From Meconema thalassinum (Eukaryota > Arthropoda > Insecta > Orthoptera > Tettigoniidae), in contig OX336388.2 of NCBI GenBank assembly GCA_946902985.2, forward strand, positions 371,863,387 to 371,927,386: a stretch of 64,000 nucleotides of DNA, given 5' to 3'. Below are positions 12,301 through 23,845 of the stretch, in pieces (the stretch's first letter is position 1; every line of letters starts with the position of its first letter). The position numbers and the translations under genes were made by a program. The notes under the pieces were generated by a model. The model did not search any database. It was not told where the DNA came from and saw only the letters and a list, made by a program, of their open reading frames with translations.

Positions 12301-13266
12301 TGTTCAAATCTTTGTTTGAGCGTCCTTTCATGAGCCGGACCGACATACGTTCCGCCTCAACAACTGCTTGACAACTGTGTTCTGACTGTCTGACAAAAAC
12401 TGTTTAGCGACTCTGTTCTGCCAAGGGTCGACTCCCTTTATATTGGTTTCACACAAAAGGTAGAGCTAAAATTTCCCGCGCTATCTCGACTCCTCTCCCA
12501 GCATGATCCTGGTCTCGAAACCATGCTCATCGGGTTCCTTTTTCTTCACTGATCCCAGAACTATCTGCGTGCTGAAGGATCGCTCGGCCAATTAATTAAT
12601 ATTAATTCCTTTCTCCATAGCGTGGGGACGCTGTTTCACTGGGAATCCCTGGCGACCTCGTCAAACCCAGCCGCGAACAACCATAGTCTTATGTCCTTCC
12701 GCACTCCATTAAATATGCGTCAATTTCGCAGATTAAAGGCTCTAAAATTAGCCTCCTGGCTAAAGATTCACCTGTGTGCAACTCTCATGTCATTGCGTTA
12801 CTCCAATCACGAGTAATCAATGATTTTCCTTGGGATCTCTCCCCACTCTTCTTCGTCCTATTCTCAGTCGGGGAAAAACTGTGTCATTATTCAACCCCCC
12901 AACCTCTTCCAGACGACATAACTAGATCAGCAAGATTGACACGGCTCCAAGAGTCTCCTCCTACTATTCTGGGCCTATTAGTAAAACGTCAAACTCTGCA
13001 CTTTCTGTGCTCCAAGTCCAGCATAGCCTACTCCAAGTAGTCCAATAATGCTGTATCCCGCTCAATTTCCCTGCATTATTTTAACAAATAATGTCATTAT
13101 CAACTGAAATCACACCAGTGATTAAATATAAACTTTTCTCTAGGGGTTTTTGCAATGAAACTCCCTCAACAGACCTCGGGTTCGTTCCCTGGTGGAACCT
13201 TTATTCTGAGATCACAGTCTCTAAGATCCCCGTTCAATCTCAGTCAGCATAACCCCCTCGGGTTCA
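9336..13266. mobile_element. Giant solo LTR, 3931 bp, TSD GTAT
   Basis: Begins TGTACCC and ends GGGTTCA, i.e. TG...CA with inverted ends. GTAT flanks both sides (9332-9335 and 13267-13270), inside the GTCT microsatellite of D3. It is AT-rich and without a credible ORF, like the 3957-bp LTRs at 15651 and 36211, but the sequence is not obviously the same family. One short shared string, CCATAGCGTG, lies near its right part. No internal retroviral region accompanies it, hence solo. A B-box-like GGGTTCGAATCCC (minus) near 10685 may be an old SINE piece. Confidence 0.75.
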
Positions 13267-13389
13267 GTATGTCCTTCTGTCTGTCTGTATGTCCTTCTGT
13301 CTGTCTGTCTGTCTGTCTGTCTGTGTGCCCCCCCCCCCACTATCAACTACTAAACGACTGTAGCAATCGAAATCAAATTTGGTATGAGT

Positions 13390-14560
13390 AAAGATCTCTA
13401 TCTGAATATCTTAATGCCGTATTTGAAAATGATGTCAGTGCTACCAACTGCTGAAAAATCGCAATTGAAATTTCAGCTCCATGTTGTATACCATGGAAGG
13501 TAAGTATGGGAGCTATACCAAAATTGGCACACATATAGATAATAATATTTTAGTTTAATTTCCAGGAGGTCATACATGACAGTGTTGCCAAAATGATTCT
13601 AAGCCTGCTGATAAGTCCAATTTTTAAATGCATGTAACTTATACACTATCAATTAGATTTCAACCAAATTTCTTATGCACTATGTGTACATAGTCAAATA
13701 TGACTGAGCGTAATATTAAGAGTCACCAGGGCTGCAACTGTTAATAAATGCATTCTCTATTGTTTTTATCCAAATACCAATATATCAGAAAGTATGCAAG
13801 CTGACAGCTTTAAACTATGCACACGTATACTACCTGACATTCTAGATTAATTTGGAGTAACTAATGGACCTCAGTACTACCAACTTGATTCTAAGCCTGC
13901 TGATAGGACCAATTGGAAATATATGTAACGTCTATACTATCAATTGGATTTAAACCAAATTTCGTCTGTGCTATGTGTACTATAACAGATATGACTGTGC
14001 GTATTCTTAAGAGCAACCAGGGCTGCCAACTGTTAGTAAATGCTGTCTCTATTTTTTACCCTTATATCAATATATCAGAAAGTATTCAAGCCAACAGCTC
14101 TAAACTTTGCACACGTATAGCACCTTACATTCTAGATTAATTTGGAGTAAATAATATACGTCAGTGCTTCCAACATGATTCTAAGCCTGATGATTGGTCC
14201 AATTTTAAAATGAATGTAACTTCTATACTAACTAATGGATTTCATTCAAAATTGGCACAACAATAGATCATAATAGTTCAAATTATTTGTGATCTACACA
14301 TGCGTGACATTGTTGCCAACATGGTTTTACGCATGCTGATAGGTCCAATGTCTAACTACATGCAACGTCCATGCTATCTATTGGAATTCAACCAAATTTT
14401 GTATTCTGTACCTTAAGAGATGGAACTAAGAATATATTCAGTCACCAGAGCTGCCAACTGTAGTGCTGTATTAGGCTACATTGTCCCAGTTATATTTCGA
14501 ACTAATTAGAAATGTCGATATATCCAACCAATTTCGTCATTATTCTAATTAGGTCCATAT
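13390..14560 (-). repeat. Tandem array in D3, 290-292-bp period
   Basis: The landmark ATTCTAAGCCTG occurs at 13596, 13888 and 14178 (292 and 290 bp apart). A diverged one near 14326 is at half spacing. Other shared strings are ATATATCAGAAAGTAT and CACCAGGGCTGC. The sequence is unrelated at a glance to the 293-bp unit of D1. Confidence 0.88.
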
Positions 14561-14632
14561 AGATGAATCATTGGCTTGAATCTTACATTTCAAGAAAAGT
14601 CTTTAGTTCGTCACGGAACTTCTTGTTTGTGT

Positions 14633-15240
14633 AACATCTTTCCGCTGGACTTATTTATTTATTTATTTATTAATTTAGCGTATGGCTTTTAGTGCCGGGT
14701 GTGGATATTTCTGTGGAAGTGATTTTGAAAAAAGGGACGCACGTGGGATAGACGGAAAAGTGTAACAGGAAACAATGAGCGCGCGCGGTGGCGGACATTG
14801 GTACCACGACGTACAATCGCATACGGCTTACGTCAATGTTTTAGGCCCCATTACAGCTATTCCTACAATAAATCATCTTCAAGTTGTCGTTCTTTGGGGT
14901 GAAAATATTCATTATTTGCTGAAAAACATTTATGATTTATTAAGATTACGTTTTTCGATCTCTGGATAAAAGTGATGGGCACCCACTCCCCGAGTAACGA
15001 GTTTTTCTATGCTAAGTTATGCGAACTCTGGTGTCAACTGATTGAAACACAAACTACATGTTCACAATCTTCGTATCAGTATGTAAATGATGATATGCTT
15101 TAATATGAAACATAGTAACTAGTCGGCAATGCCGGTATTATATTTCTGCACAATGGCTATTCAGATATTAACCCACATTGGAACTGGGCTAGCCTTTCAT
15201 GGTGGTACGTGAAAATAAGAAACTGTCTTGTGCTCTAAAT
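14633..15240. other. No gene; SINE E tail fragment
   Basis: 14675-14702 (TAGCGTATGGCTTTTAGTGC) is the reverse complement of the 3' end of SINE E at 42770-42790, next to an ATTT repeat that would be its tail. The rest is unassigned. Confidence 0.55.
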
Positions 15241-15242
15241 AT

Positions 15243-15326
15243 CTGTGGTTGTAATAGCTGCGGTGATAACCTCTTGGTCTGCGAATCATGAGGTCCCAGG
15301 TTCGAAACCCAGTCCCAGCAATTGTT
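15243..15326 (+). mobile_element. tRNA-like SINE head
   Basis: A-box-like ATAGCTGCGGTGATAACC and B box GGTTCGAAACC are spaced as in tRNA-derived promoters. CCCAGTCCCAGCA follows. It does not fold into a clean tRNA, so it is called a SINE head rather than a tRNA gene. Confidence 0.5.
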
Positions 15327-15650
15327 TTTGCTACCAGATTATCGTTTTAAACGACATTTATCATTAGGGCTAGGATTTTTAGGTCTAAAATCGGGAAAAT
15401 ATTTTACCCTCCAGGTTGGTGGAACCCACGGACTCAGCGAGGGAACTCACCACTACCGCCTCTACGGGCAGTGTCCTAGAGCTGGGAACATCGAATCGGA
15501 AGGGATACAACTGGTGAGGTGGGATTGGCACCTCGCCCAGGCGGCCTCACCTGCAAAGCGAACAGGGGCCTCATGAGGGAAGGTAAGGGATGGTGAGGAT
15601 GGATAGGCAAGGAAGAGGGAAGGAGGCGGCCGTGGCCTTGAAGAAGGTAC

Positions 15651-18600
15651 TGTCCCCGTTTACCCGGATAGTAGGCTGTCAGATATCCGCCCCCTCAATC
15701 GGATTGCCAACAATCAATCGCACCGGCTCAGCTACACCAATGAAAATGGCACTGACAGAAACTACCGAGATTTGAGCACAGAAGTTAACAGGAAATCATT
15801 GTGGAACACACCAAAATAGACGGGGGTTCATACTTACCTTTACTTACCTCTTAAAAATTATCTCGGGGATTGGGTTGACAACAGGATCTCTAAAGTATGC
15901 TCCCACAATAACCTCCACCATGACATTTAAAAATGAACCAGAACGAAGACAAGAACTTTGAACTGTACAAAAGCTTTTATTTCAAATAAAGGGTATGATT
16001 TTAACAACTCAACAAAATAAATGTGGCTATCAGTAGCCCATGTCAATCTGACTATGTCCTCCTGAAGGACTTGCAAAGTTATCATAAAACATGTTAGCTC
16101 CCACGAGCTCAAAATAACGTAATATTCAAAACACATTTGGACTGGAAAAGGAAGTCAGGACGAGACACATATACGGAGCATTTTGTTTCTTTTAATAAAC
16201 ATGACACTTGTATTTATAGGCACAAGGCCAGAATGTAGACGACCTCGCCCGCTGATAACCAGTTGTCTGGCCAGCTGCCGTCTACCCTTCAACCTGACGC
16301 ACACCTGTCAAATGGGGCTCACTTGTCATGCCACACTGCGTAAGAATCCAGCTCCCTCTCAAAAGCTTTAAATGTCCGCAAGACAACTCATATATATTTA
16401 CGCAAGTCTTTCAAATGCTTTACTCACATACCACTGGATTATTCTGACAATCCCTAAACTTGTTAAGTTATCATCCAAATGTTTAATAAGCATAGTTTAG
16501 AGTATAAAACACACTCTTAAATGTTTATAACAAAAACTCATAAATAATTGATAACAATTAGAAATTGTTTATAATATTGTCGAAGATAATTACAAAAAAT
16601 TCTAAACACGCCTCTAACATCACTTTCGTTCCACATTATTGTCAAAGATATTTACATCATTATTTACAATATTAACATTTAAATTATTCAAATTATTAAT
16701 TTAAGAAATACATTTAACCACATGTTCATCCGGTTGGTAATTTCATAATCGTGTCAATATAATCGACCAATGAAGGTTAGTTATACATTTTAATGTCACA
16801 ATCTGGTTTAATAAAGGTTGTAATAATTATTATAATTATTTGTGACGGTAATCTTCATTCAAAATCTTATCTCAAATTCTTTCAAAACTCTTGTTAATTA
16901 TAACAGTAAATTCACTTGATTAATTTTCAAAGGACTAAGATAATACACTCCATCGGAAAATAATTCGCTTACAAAATAATGCACAAACTGCATTAAAATA
17001 GGCCCAAAATTCATCATATATTAATATATATGGCATCAAAATCTTCCACAGAACTTACAAAAACCTCCACTAACAAATTCTTTAACATCATTAATTACTG
17101 TGGGAACCTCCTTCATTTATTCAAGGGCATTATACATCAGCGACTTTCAACACGTCCGCTGCACTAGCGATTATACATTCATAGTTCCACTTCAAAAATT
17201 CTTATAATCATTAATAGTTTCAAAACTGTTGTCATTTAACCTTCGTGGATTTCATTCATGAATCGAAATGAAGTAAAAATTTGCCAATCACAAACAAATT
17301 TAATAGTGAATACGCTTATATACGCCTGTCTGGTCTATTAAAATTTAAGATTAACATCTTCAAAGAATTGTAGTATAAAAATACTATCATCAAATAAAGT
17401 GCGACTAAACTGCAAAATAGTCGAATAGAATCCAATTAGACTGGGGAATGCAAACATCATTATATAAATCTCTAATTGAGAAAAAACTCCTAACGAAAGT
17501 TCATGACTTTAATGCATTCAATAATTCATAATCTAAATTCATCTTTCACAAAATTGTCTATGATGCAATGGTCGTTCATAACTGACGATAAATGTCTGTG
17601 TTGCAATCAATTCAAATAACGACTAGTATTTCCAAGATCGTCGACAACGTAAGAGATTTTAACGCTCTAAAATCATTTAAATGTTCTTCCTTCTTGATGA
17701 TGACAGAAAATTGGTCAAAGTAATTAAACTGGGGTAGAATTACTTTAATAAAGTGACACGCTGTCTGAATTTAAATCTGCCATAAAAATCATTAACTTAC
17801 AGTCAAATCGTGACTACAAAAAAAATAAGCAAATTACTGAAAAATCTAAATGTCAGTCTCAACTGATCCAAAATCGTTTAACTATGCCCATGACATAACA
17901 ATGTCTTAATAAAACGTCGAAAAGGGCATAACTCATCAAGGTGTACTGAGAATAGGAATCTCAAACAAGAATATAGGGCAAAATACATGAGGACAGAAAA
18001 TATGGGAAAATGGTTGCTCAGATATCGCTAAGAAACTCAAATACAATAAACGTTCACGACTACCTTATCTGCTGGTTGAAGTTCCAGAGGAAAATTCCCC
18101 AAAGAAGACTGCTGATGGATCCATTTCACCAACTTGAAGATGAGCTCCATCCTCGAAACAGGAAACAGCACCCTCGGAGAATCGAACTGCTTCCTCCTCC
18201 GGAAATTGCACTGCTCCGTGAAGACGAAAGACATCCTTCCGGCAAAATTCTTCTTTGTGAGTCGGGACAACCCTGACCTCTCTTGAAAAATCCCTGAAGT
18301 TCCAGTAGAAAATCGCCATGAAGTTTTTGTAGTAATTTCCGAAGAAATATTCATATTCAGTGAGTATGAAATCGTTTCCATTGCTGTTTGATAGTATTCA
18401 GCCTTGAACCACGAAACATGGGTGTAGATGGTTATTCACCACATGTTCGCTTGTGTGGAATGGCAATTAGCGAAGTTCCATGCTGCTATCTTACTCCGTT
18501 GAAATATGTCCCAATTGCATTAAAGTCCTTTAGCCTTCCATCTTCTCTTCGGTTATGGTAATAGAAGAACAAACTGCCATATTAAACTGCTCCATAATAC

Positions 18601-19607
18601 TGTAGCGTTGTGTCACAAAAGCAATCTGAAGTCTCCCTATTTCACTAGCCGTGTCAGCCGTACCGTAGAATCTGACGATACAAAGTGCTTCTCAGGTGGC
18701 GAGAAAATCACTTTTGTCAGTCGTCTAAAATTGCCAATATCTTCCAAAATAACTCCTCGAAATTGTTCAACTTTTCTACACTCCTTAATGTAGCACTGCA
18801 CAATAGAATTAGCTTATAGGCGACCGCTAACTGTTCATAGCTAATCTTGTAGACGCGTTATAATGTGCGTTTTAACTTCACCTAGTTTTACTCACTGTAA
18901 ACTTGTACTGCTTGTCTGCTCGAATCTCGTTCACTGCGGTGACTTCACCACGCGTTATAAAGACGACTCTTTCTACTAATCTCACTCGACGTCTCACCGA
19001 AATGACTATATAAGAACTGAGACTGAAGATCTGACGATTTGAGCTTTGATGATTTGAGCTTCGATGATCTGAGAATGAGAATCCTCTCTTCTGCGCAAGG
19101 CCTTTTATAAACTTCATAAGGGGCGTATCCATCCCTTCCATAGCGTGTTACTGCGTCATCGCTAGAAGTTCCAACTTCGTCAATACATGACGGATTTTCA
19201 AAATTCAAAAACTGAAAATAAATTTCACCAAAATTCCAGAACAATGCCTCTACTGAAAATGGATTTCCACAATTCTGCATTCCAAAAAGTAATAAAAATA
19301 CCATAGTTTCAGCAATCTCCGTCTTCCTTCAGACTATCGTTCATTGGTTCGAGCCTCCCCTCCAATAGCATAATTTCTTCCTCAGCAGAATTCCACGTTT
19401 CCTGCGACTGCGTCGTAAATCTCGGATCTTTCTCGAATAAATGCTGACGTCACTGAGAATCTCAGCTCAAGTAGCCTGCTGGCATAACGTCTGCGTCATC
19501 CGTGCTTACGTCATGACTACCCACGTCATAACTATGACAGCCATAACTTTCTTTATAATTTCCAATATAGCCACCGTGGTCTCTGTATAATTCAATTTAC
19601 GGGGGCA
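15651..19607 (-). repeat. LTR 1 (3' LTR), 3957 bp
   Basis: Ends are TG...CA with imperfect inverted termini TGTCCCCGT / ACGGGGGCA. A minus-strand AATAAA at 15981-15976 lies about 325 bp from its distal end and is a plausible polyadenylation signal. A minus-strand TATAAAAGG at 19109-19101 with TCATTC 33 bases on is a plausible promoter. Apparent ORFs of 60-119 aa inside it have no recognisable domain. Confidence 0.93.
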
Positions 19608-19621
19608 TTCTCCCCTCACCA
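19608..19621 (-). other. Polypurine tract, copy 1
   Basis: On the minus strand GTGAGGGGAGAA directly abuts the LTR start TGCCCCCG, the position and composition of a plus-strand primer (PPT). Confidence 0.85.
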
Positions 19622-19700
19622 CGTTTTAAAAACAGTTGCAAATTGTTTTTAAACTCAGTGTTACAAGTACCTGAACTCTCTTGAACACGAAATTGAATTA

Positions 19701-22700
19701 TTACTGGCTTACTCTAGGATAGTATCTTTTCAAATTTCCAGCATTGAACTTGCCGTAAATGACATTATTCTCATCATCGTAGAGTTCATAGCAGTTGTTT
19801 CCATAGGCATTCGTAATTCTAAACGGACCCATGAACACAATTCCAAATTTGGGATAGATTTTCTTGCTCATATCAGCCTTGATAGGTCTGCGTAATAATA
19901 CAAGATTTCCAACTTGTAAGGGTGCACCAAAACGTTTTCCAGCTACTCTTTTCAATCGTTTCTCTGCTGCTTTCTGGAGTTGTTCCTTCGCCTTGTCAAT
20001 CCTCTGCTGCCTTCCTATTTCGGGATCTCTAGGAACGTGGTTGAAAAGATTATCCCACGGCCTTTCTGGGTTTCTTCCTAGATGAAGTCGCATTGGCACT
20101 TCTCCTGTGCTCTCCTGCACTGTAGAGTTCAGACATTCCTCAATAAGGGGTACAAATCTCACCCAACCAGAATGATCATTTGGACAGAAAATTCGACAGA
20201 ATTTCGAAAATTCAGCCATATATCTTTCTGAGGAATTCGATTCTGGATAACGCACGCTTGAAAATAAGTGCTTAATGCCAAGCCTTTCCATATCCGCTGC
20301 AAATTCCACGGATGTAAACTGCGTTCCATGATCTGACAGTAGATATTCTGGTTTACCAGCTTTAGGAAATACAGCATTTTCCAGTCTGCTTACAACGTTC
20401 CTCGTGTTAGCTTTCTGCATGGGACTCATTGTAACAAATTTTGAGAAAACATCCACGGTAACCAACAGGTACTGGTTACCCTGATATCCCTTCGGACAGG
20501 GGCCAAATATGTCCGTCGCCATGAGTTCGTTTGGCTTAGAAGGAATAGCCTTCGGTTTTCCTTTTAATAAAGCAGAAGCATACTTTGCTCTTTGACATTT
20601 GTCACATGATCGAATGACCTTGGCAATGCTGGAACGCATGTTAGTCCAAATAAATCTCTCTTTAAGAGTATTAAGAGTTTTATCTAAACCGGCATGTCCA
20701 GTTGCGTGATGAGCTACCCACACTAAATTGACAACAAGTTTAGGTGGCACGACTATTCGGAGTTTTGTATGCGCAGAGTCAGCATACTTGCATACGATGT
20801 CTCCACTCAAAACAAAGTGTCGTGAATTTCTCCGTGTAGCTGCATAGTCAACATCCGTATTGTCCATGTAACCCTTGAGGAACCTGTACATTTTCCTTAT
20901 TGGAGCGTGTCTCTTCTGTGACACACCGATTCGGGCTAACCTCCTAACGGTTTCTTGATCTTCTTGCTCCAATTGTACATGGTGTATCTGCACATTTTTA
21001 ATAGGGTTACGTGATAGAGCATCAGCCAGTAAGTTATCTTTCCCAGGCTGGTGGACGATAGTGGCGTTAAACTGTTGGGTGAACAAAGCCCAACGTGTCA
21101 ATCTATCACTTGACATGTCAGTTTGCAGCATAAACTGTAGTGCTTTATGGTCAGTAATAATGATGACCTTATGTCCCAGCAGGATTTTCTTCCACGCTTG
21201 CAATGCTGTTACAAAAGCTAACGCTTCAAGTTCTGTCGTGAAGTAGTTTTCCTCGTGTTTCTTCAACTTCCGACTAGTGAACGCAATGTAGTGCTTGTTG
21301 CCTGCCTCGTCTTTCTGGTATAAGACTGCACTAATGCCTATTCTTGATGCATCAGACTCAATATAGAACACCTTCTCAAAGTCTGGGTACTCCAGTTTCA
21401 CATTATTTCTGAGCATCTCTTTTGCTTTCTCAAAAGCCTCGTCTGCAGCGGTACTCCATTTCCATCTGTTATTCTTCTTGAGTAAGTCATACAGAGGAGC
21501 CATAATTTCAGAGTATCTCGGACAGTGGCCGCTAATAAATTGGCATGCGCCTACAAATTCTCTGACTTGTTTCACCTTAGTTGGCTTTGGAAATCTCGTG
21601 ATCGCATCTACTTTTTGCATGTTTGGATGATATCCATCTTTATCAATAGTATGCCCCAAGTAATTTATCTCCTTCTTCAAGAATTGACATTTTCCAAAAT
21701 TGACCTTGATATTGGCCTCCCTTAAATTCTCGAACAACTTTCTCAAGTGCACTAAATGTTTTGCGGCGCTGGGTGAAGATACGATTAAATCGTCAATGTA
21801 GCAGATTACATTTTCTTTCACTTCGTCAGTGAGCTTACTATCAAGTGCTCGAATAAGTGCTGGTCCACTGTTAACCATACCAAAAGGCATTCTGACAAAG
21901 ACCCATGACGTCTGGTCAAATAAGAATCCAGTGTACTGCATACTATCTTCTTCTAGTTGAACTTGATAAAATGAAGACGTCAAGTCAAGAACGCTGAAAC
22001 ATGCTCTCCCTTTGAATTTTCGAAGCAGATCTCTAATCTTGGGTGGTCGGTCATTTTCTGGAAGAATCTTCAAGTTGATGGTCCTGGCATCGAGACAAAG
22101 ACGTATCTGACCATTACTTTTCTTCACTACTGTGATGGGGTTTATATAAGACGACGCCTGTTTTTTAATAATCCCGTCTACCTCCATTTTTCTGATTAAC
22201 CCTCGTACTTCTTGATAGTATTTCTCAGGAATGGGGTATATTCTCTTCTGGTAAGGGGTTTCATCTGTCAGCCTTATCTTGTATTTATAATCCTTAATCC
22301 ATCCAGGCTTTTCATCAAAAATATCTTGGAATTCCTTTATCAGATCCTCAAATTCCCCCTGAATTTCTTCAAATCCTTCAGTTTTTCTACTGGGTATTTC
22401 TGCTAAATTTTCCACTTCATTAATTATGGTATTCAAAATTTCTTCCCTAAGGTCTATTTCCAGACTGTTTTTCACGTCCTGTTTTTCTATCTCTTCTGTG
22501 ATCATGTACCCATCATTAAAGCTAATACTTCTGTTCTTCATGTCAATAATAGCTCCGACCTTCGATATAAAATCTATTCCAAGCACCATATCAAAATTGA
22601 TCTTGCTCACCACAATGAAGATCTGTTCATAATTCCTTCCATTGATCTCAAAGTTCAATAACACTTGAATCTTGCACTTCACTGCCTTATCTTGGAATAT

Positions 22701-22976
22701 CCCTCTCACTTTGACGGTAGAAACAGGTAGAACTGTCATGTTCTCTCCTCTTAGCAGACTTTGATAACATTCCTCTGAAATGATGGAGATAATTGCACCA
22801 GTATCCATCAGGGCTTTGTACTGTTGGCCATCTATCCGTACAGAAATAATAGGTAAGGCACATGGTCTTTCCTCTTTAACGATACCCCTCTCTTCTAGCA
22901 AATCTTCATCAGTAACTTCATATATCTCATTAATTGTAATCAGGTGTGGTGTGGCAATGTATTTACAAGTTCTCAC
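19701..22976 (-). CDS. pol: Pol polyprotein (protease-RT-RNase H-integrase), copy 1
   Basis: 1091 codons, undisturbed. Protease motif DTGA at residues 58-61 with flap-like VLGIDF at 131-136. RT motif A (VLDLTSSF) has D331 and the active site YIDD is at 393-396. RNase H acidic residues are D542, E582, D609 and D652. The integrase zinc finger is H757/H761/C791/C794 and its catalytic core is D822, D882 and probably E917. It would copy the element RNA into cDNA and insert it. The first codon here is GTG, not a credible start. The frame is open only from about 23006, just after a TAA, and a T8 (A8 on the coding strand) run lies there. Pol is therefore probably made as a Gag-Pol fusion by -1 frameshifting. 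It differs from copy 2 at residues 226 (W/L) and 959 (E/Q). Confidence 0.95.
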   Translation of the reverse strand: MRTCKYIATPHLITINEIYEVTDEDLLEERGIVKEERPCALPIISVRIDGQQYKALMDTGAIISIISEECYQSLLRGENMTVLPVSTVKVRGIFQDKAVKCKIQVLLNFEINGRNYEQIFIVVSKINFDMVLGIDFISKVGAIIDMKNRSISFNDGYMITEEIEKQDVKNSLEIDLREEILNTIINEVENLAEIPSRKTEGFEEIQGEFEDLIKEFQDIFDEKPGWIKDYKYKIRLTDETPYQKRIYPIPEKYYQEVRGLIRKMEVDGIIKKQASSYINPITVVKKSNGQIRLCLDARTINLKILPENDRPPKIRDLLRKFKGRACFSVLDLTSSFYQVQLEEDSMQYTGFLFDQTSWVFVRMPFGMVNSGPALIRALDSKLTDEVKENVICYIDDLIVSSPSAAKHLVHLRKLFENLREANIKVNFGKCQFLKKEINYLGHTIDKDGYHPNMQKVDAITRFPKPTKVKQVREFVGACQFISGHCPRYSEIMAPLYDLLKKNNRWKWSTAADEAFEKAKEMLRNNVKLEYPDFEKVFYIESDASRIGISAVLYQKDEAGNKHYIAFTSRKLKKHEENYFTTELEALAFVTALQAWKKILLGHKVIIITDHKALQFMLQTDMSSDRLTRWALFTQQFNATIVHQPGKDNLLADALSRNPIKNVQIHHVQLEQEDQETVRRLARIGVSQKRHAPIRKMYRFLKGYMDNTDVDYAATRRNSRHFVLSGDIVCKYADSAHTKLRIVVPPKLVVNLVWVAHHATGHAGLDKTLNTLKERFIWTNMRSSIAKVIRSCDKCQRAKYASALLKGKPKAIPSKPNELMATDIFGPCPKGYQGNQYLLVTVDVFSKFVTMSPMQKANTRNVVSRLENAVFPKAGKPEYLLSDHGTQFTSVEFAADMERLGIKHLFSSVRYPESNSSERYMAEFSKFCRIFCPNDHSGWVRFVPLIEECLNSTVQESTGEVPMRLHLGRNPERPWDNLFNHVPRDPEIGRQQRIDKAKEQLQKAAEKRLKRVAGKRFGAPLQVGNLVLLRRPIKADMSKKIYPKFGIVFMGPFRITNAYGNNCYELYDDENNVIYGKFNAGNLKRYYPRVSQ

Positions 22977-22995
22977 TGTCGTTGAGAAATCGGCG

Positions 22996-23003
22996 TTTTT
23001 TTT
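22996..23003 (-). promoter_or_regulatory. Candidate -1 ribosomal frameshift site, copy 1
   Basis: Eight A on the coding strand. In the gag frame the codons are ACA AAA AAA ACG, i.e. an A-AAA-AAA slippery heptamer. A -1 slip enters the pol frame exactly where pol opens. The same run is at 33271-33278 in copy 2. A downstream pseudoknot was not evaluated. Confidence 0.5.
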
Positions 23004-23101
23004 GTGTTACCGACCTCAAAATTCTGCTGGCTCGTAGAAGGCCCAGGATCGATTACAACATCCTGCCTTTTCTTTTGGTTTTCGGCTTCTCTTTCCCGTA
23101 A

Positions 23102-23845
23102 TTATTTTAGGTATTGCTGGCTTTCCCTCTCTCTTTCCTGATACTGATCGGGTGTCATAACCTGACCTTGAGGATTCTGATTTCTGTTTTGGTTCTGGTT
23201 ATTTCTATTATAATTTCTGTTATAACCATTATTGTTGTAGTATCTGCCTCTTCCATTGTTGTAATTTCCTCGATTATAGTTCCAGCCTCTTCTCTGTTGA
23301 TACGGACGGTAACCTTGCGATCTGTTATTTCGAAACTGATTATTCCTGTGAGGACCTACATTGTCAGTTTTCTCTTCATCTGGCTTGTCAGTTTGTTGGA
23401 CTTGGTCCATATATACAGTATTTATTTCTTTGAAGTCATGCCTTTGACCTTTCTGTACCACGTTAGGCATTGGACTTGTGTAGTCTAACCTCCTCAGTAA
23501 TTCATCCATGCTGGTCAAATCCCTGATGTTTGACGAAATGATTAGTCTCCTCACCTCCACAGGCAGCATACGAGAAATCGCATCAATAAGTTGCTCCGTT
23601 GACAATGGGGGTTGCAAAAATCTCAAGCGGGATAATTGACTCGTAAAGAAATCAGCGTACCGTGTTGGAAGAGTACCTGAGTATTTTCTTGAATACACCT
23701 CCGCTCTGAACGAATTCTGCGCTTCTATGGACCAAAATCGTTTGATTAATGCCTCTGCAAACTCGTCAAAGTTACTGAATGTGTATCTAAATGCGCGAAA
23801 CCATTCGAGGGGTCCTCCAATCAAAAATCTCTCCACTATCTTCAT
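23102..23845 (-). pseudogene. gag: Gag C-terminal half, copy 1
   Basis: 247 codons. The N-terminal part has the retrotransposon Gag pattern (GGPLEWFRAF, then F..F..AL..RFW and a short arginine-rich helix region). The C-terminus (about residues 165-230) is rich in Asn, Arg, Gly and Tyr, a nucleic-acid-binding tail in place of a visible CCHC knuckle. It overlaps the upstream gag frame by 59 bp and is in a different frame; the change falls in a GA dinucleotide run at 23845-23861. It stops at TAA (23104-23102), yet the frame stays open for about 40 more codons to the A8 run. The TAA may therefore be a lesion. Both breaks are present in copy 2 as well. Confidence 0.8.

Larger units (their letters stand above)
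9276..14632 (-). mobile_element. Element D3: Helentron-like, minus strand, split by a solo LTR
   Basis: The minus-strand 3' end (GAGTCTACTTTTTCC with GATCTCAT) lies at 9283-9310 against the end of D2. Its microsatellite GTCT starts at 9319, is interrupted at 9335 by the LTR, and resumes at 13267 (GTATGTCCTTCTGTCTG). A tandem array follows, and the 5' end (minus ACAAGAAGTTCCGTGACGAAC) lies near 14600-14630. The GTAT duplication on both sides of the LTR joins the two halves. Confidence 0.6.

Noticed and set aside
18037..19304. ORFs of 84-119 aa inside the LTRs, repeated in all three
   Set aside because: No domain, no codon pattern, and they lie in LTR sequence. Length change in LTR 3 (105 and 77 aa) shows no frame constraint.
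22976..22976. GTG as the pol start codon
   Set aside because: The frame is open upstream only to a TAA near 23007 and there is no ATG. Frameshift fusion with gag at the A8 run is the normal Gypsy solution.
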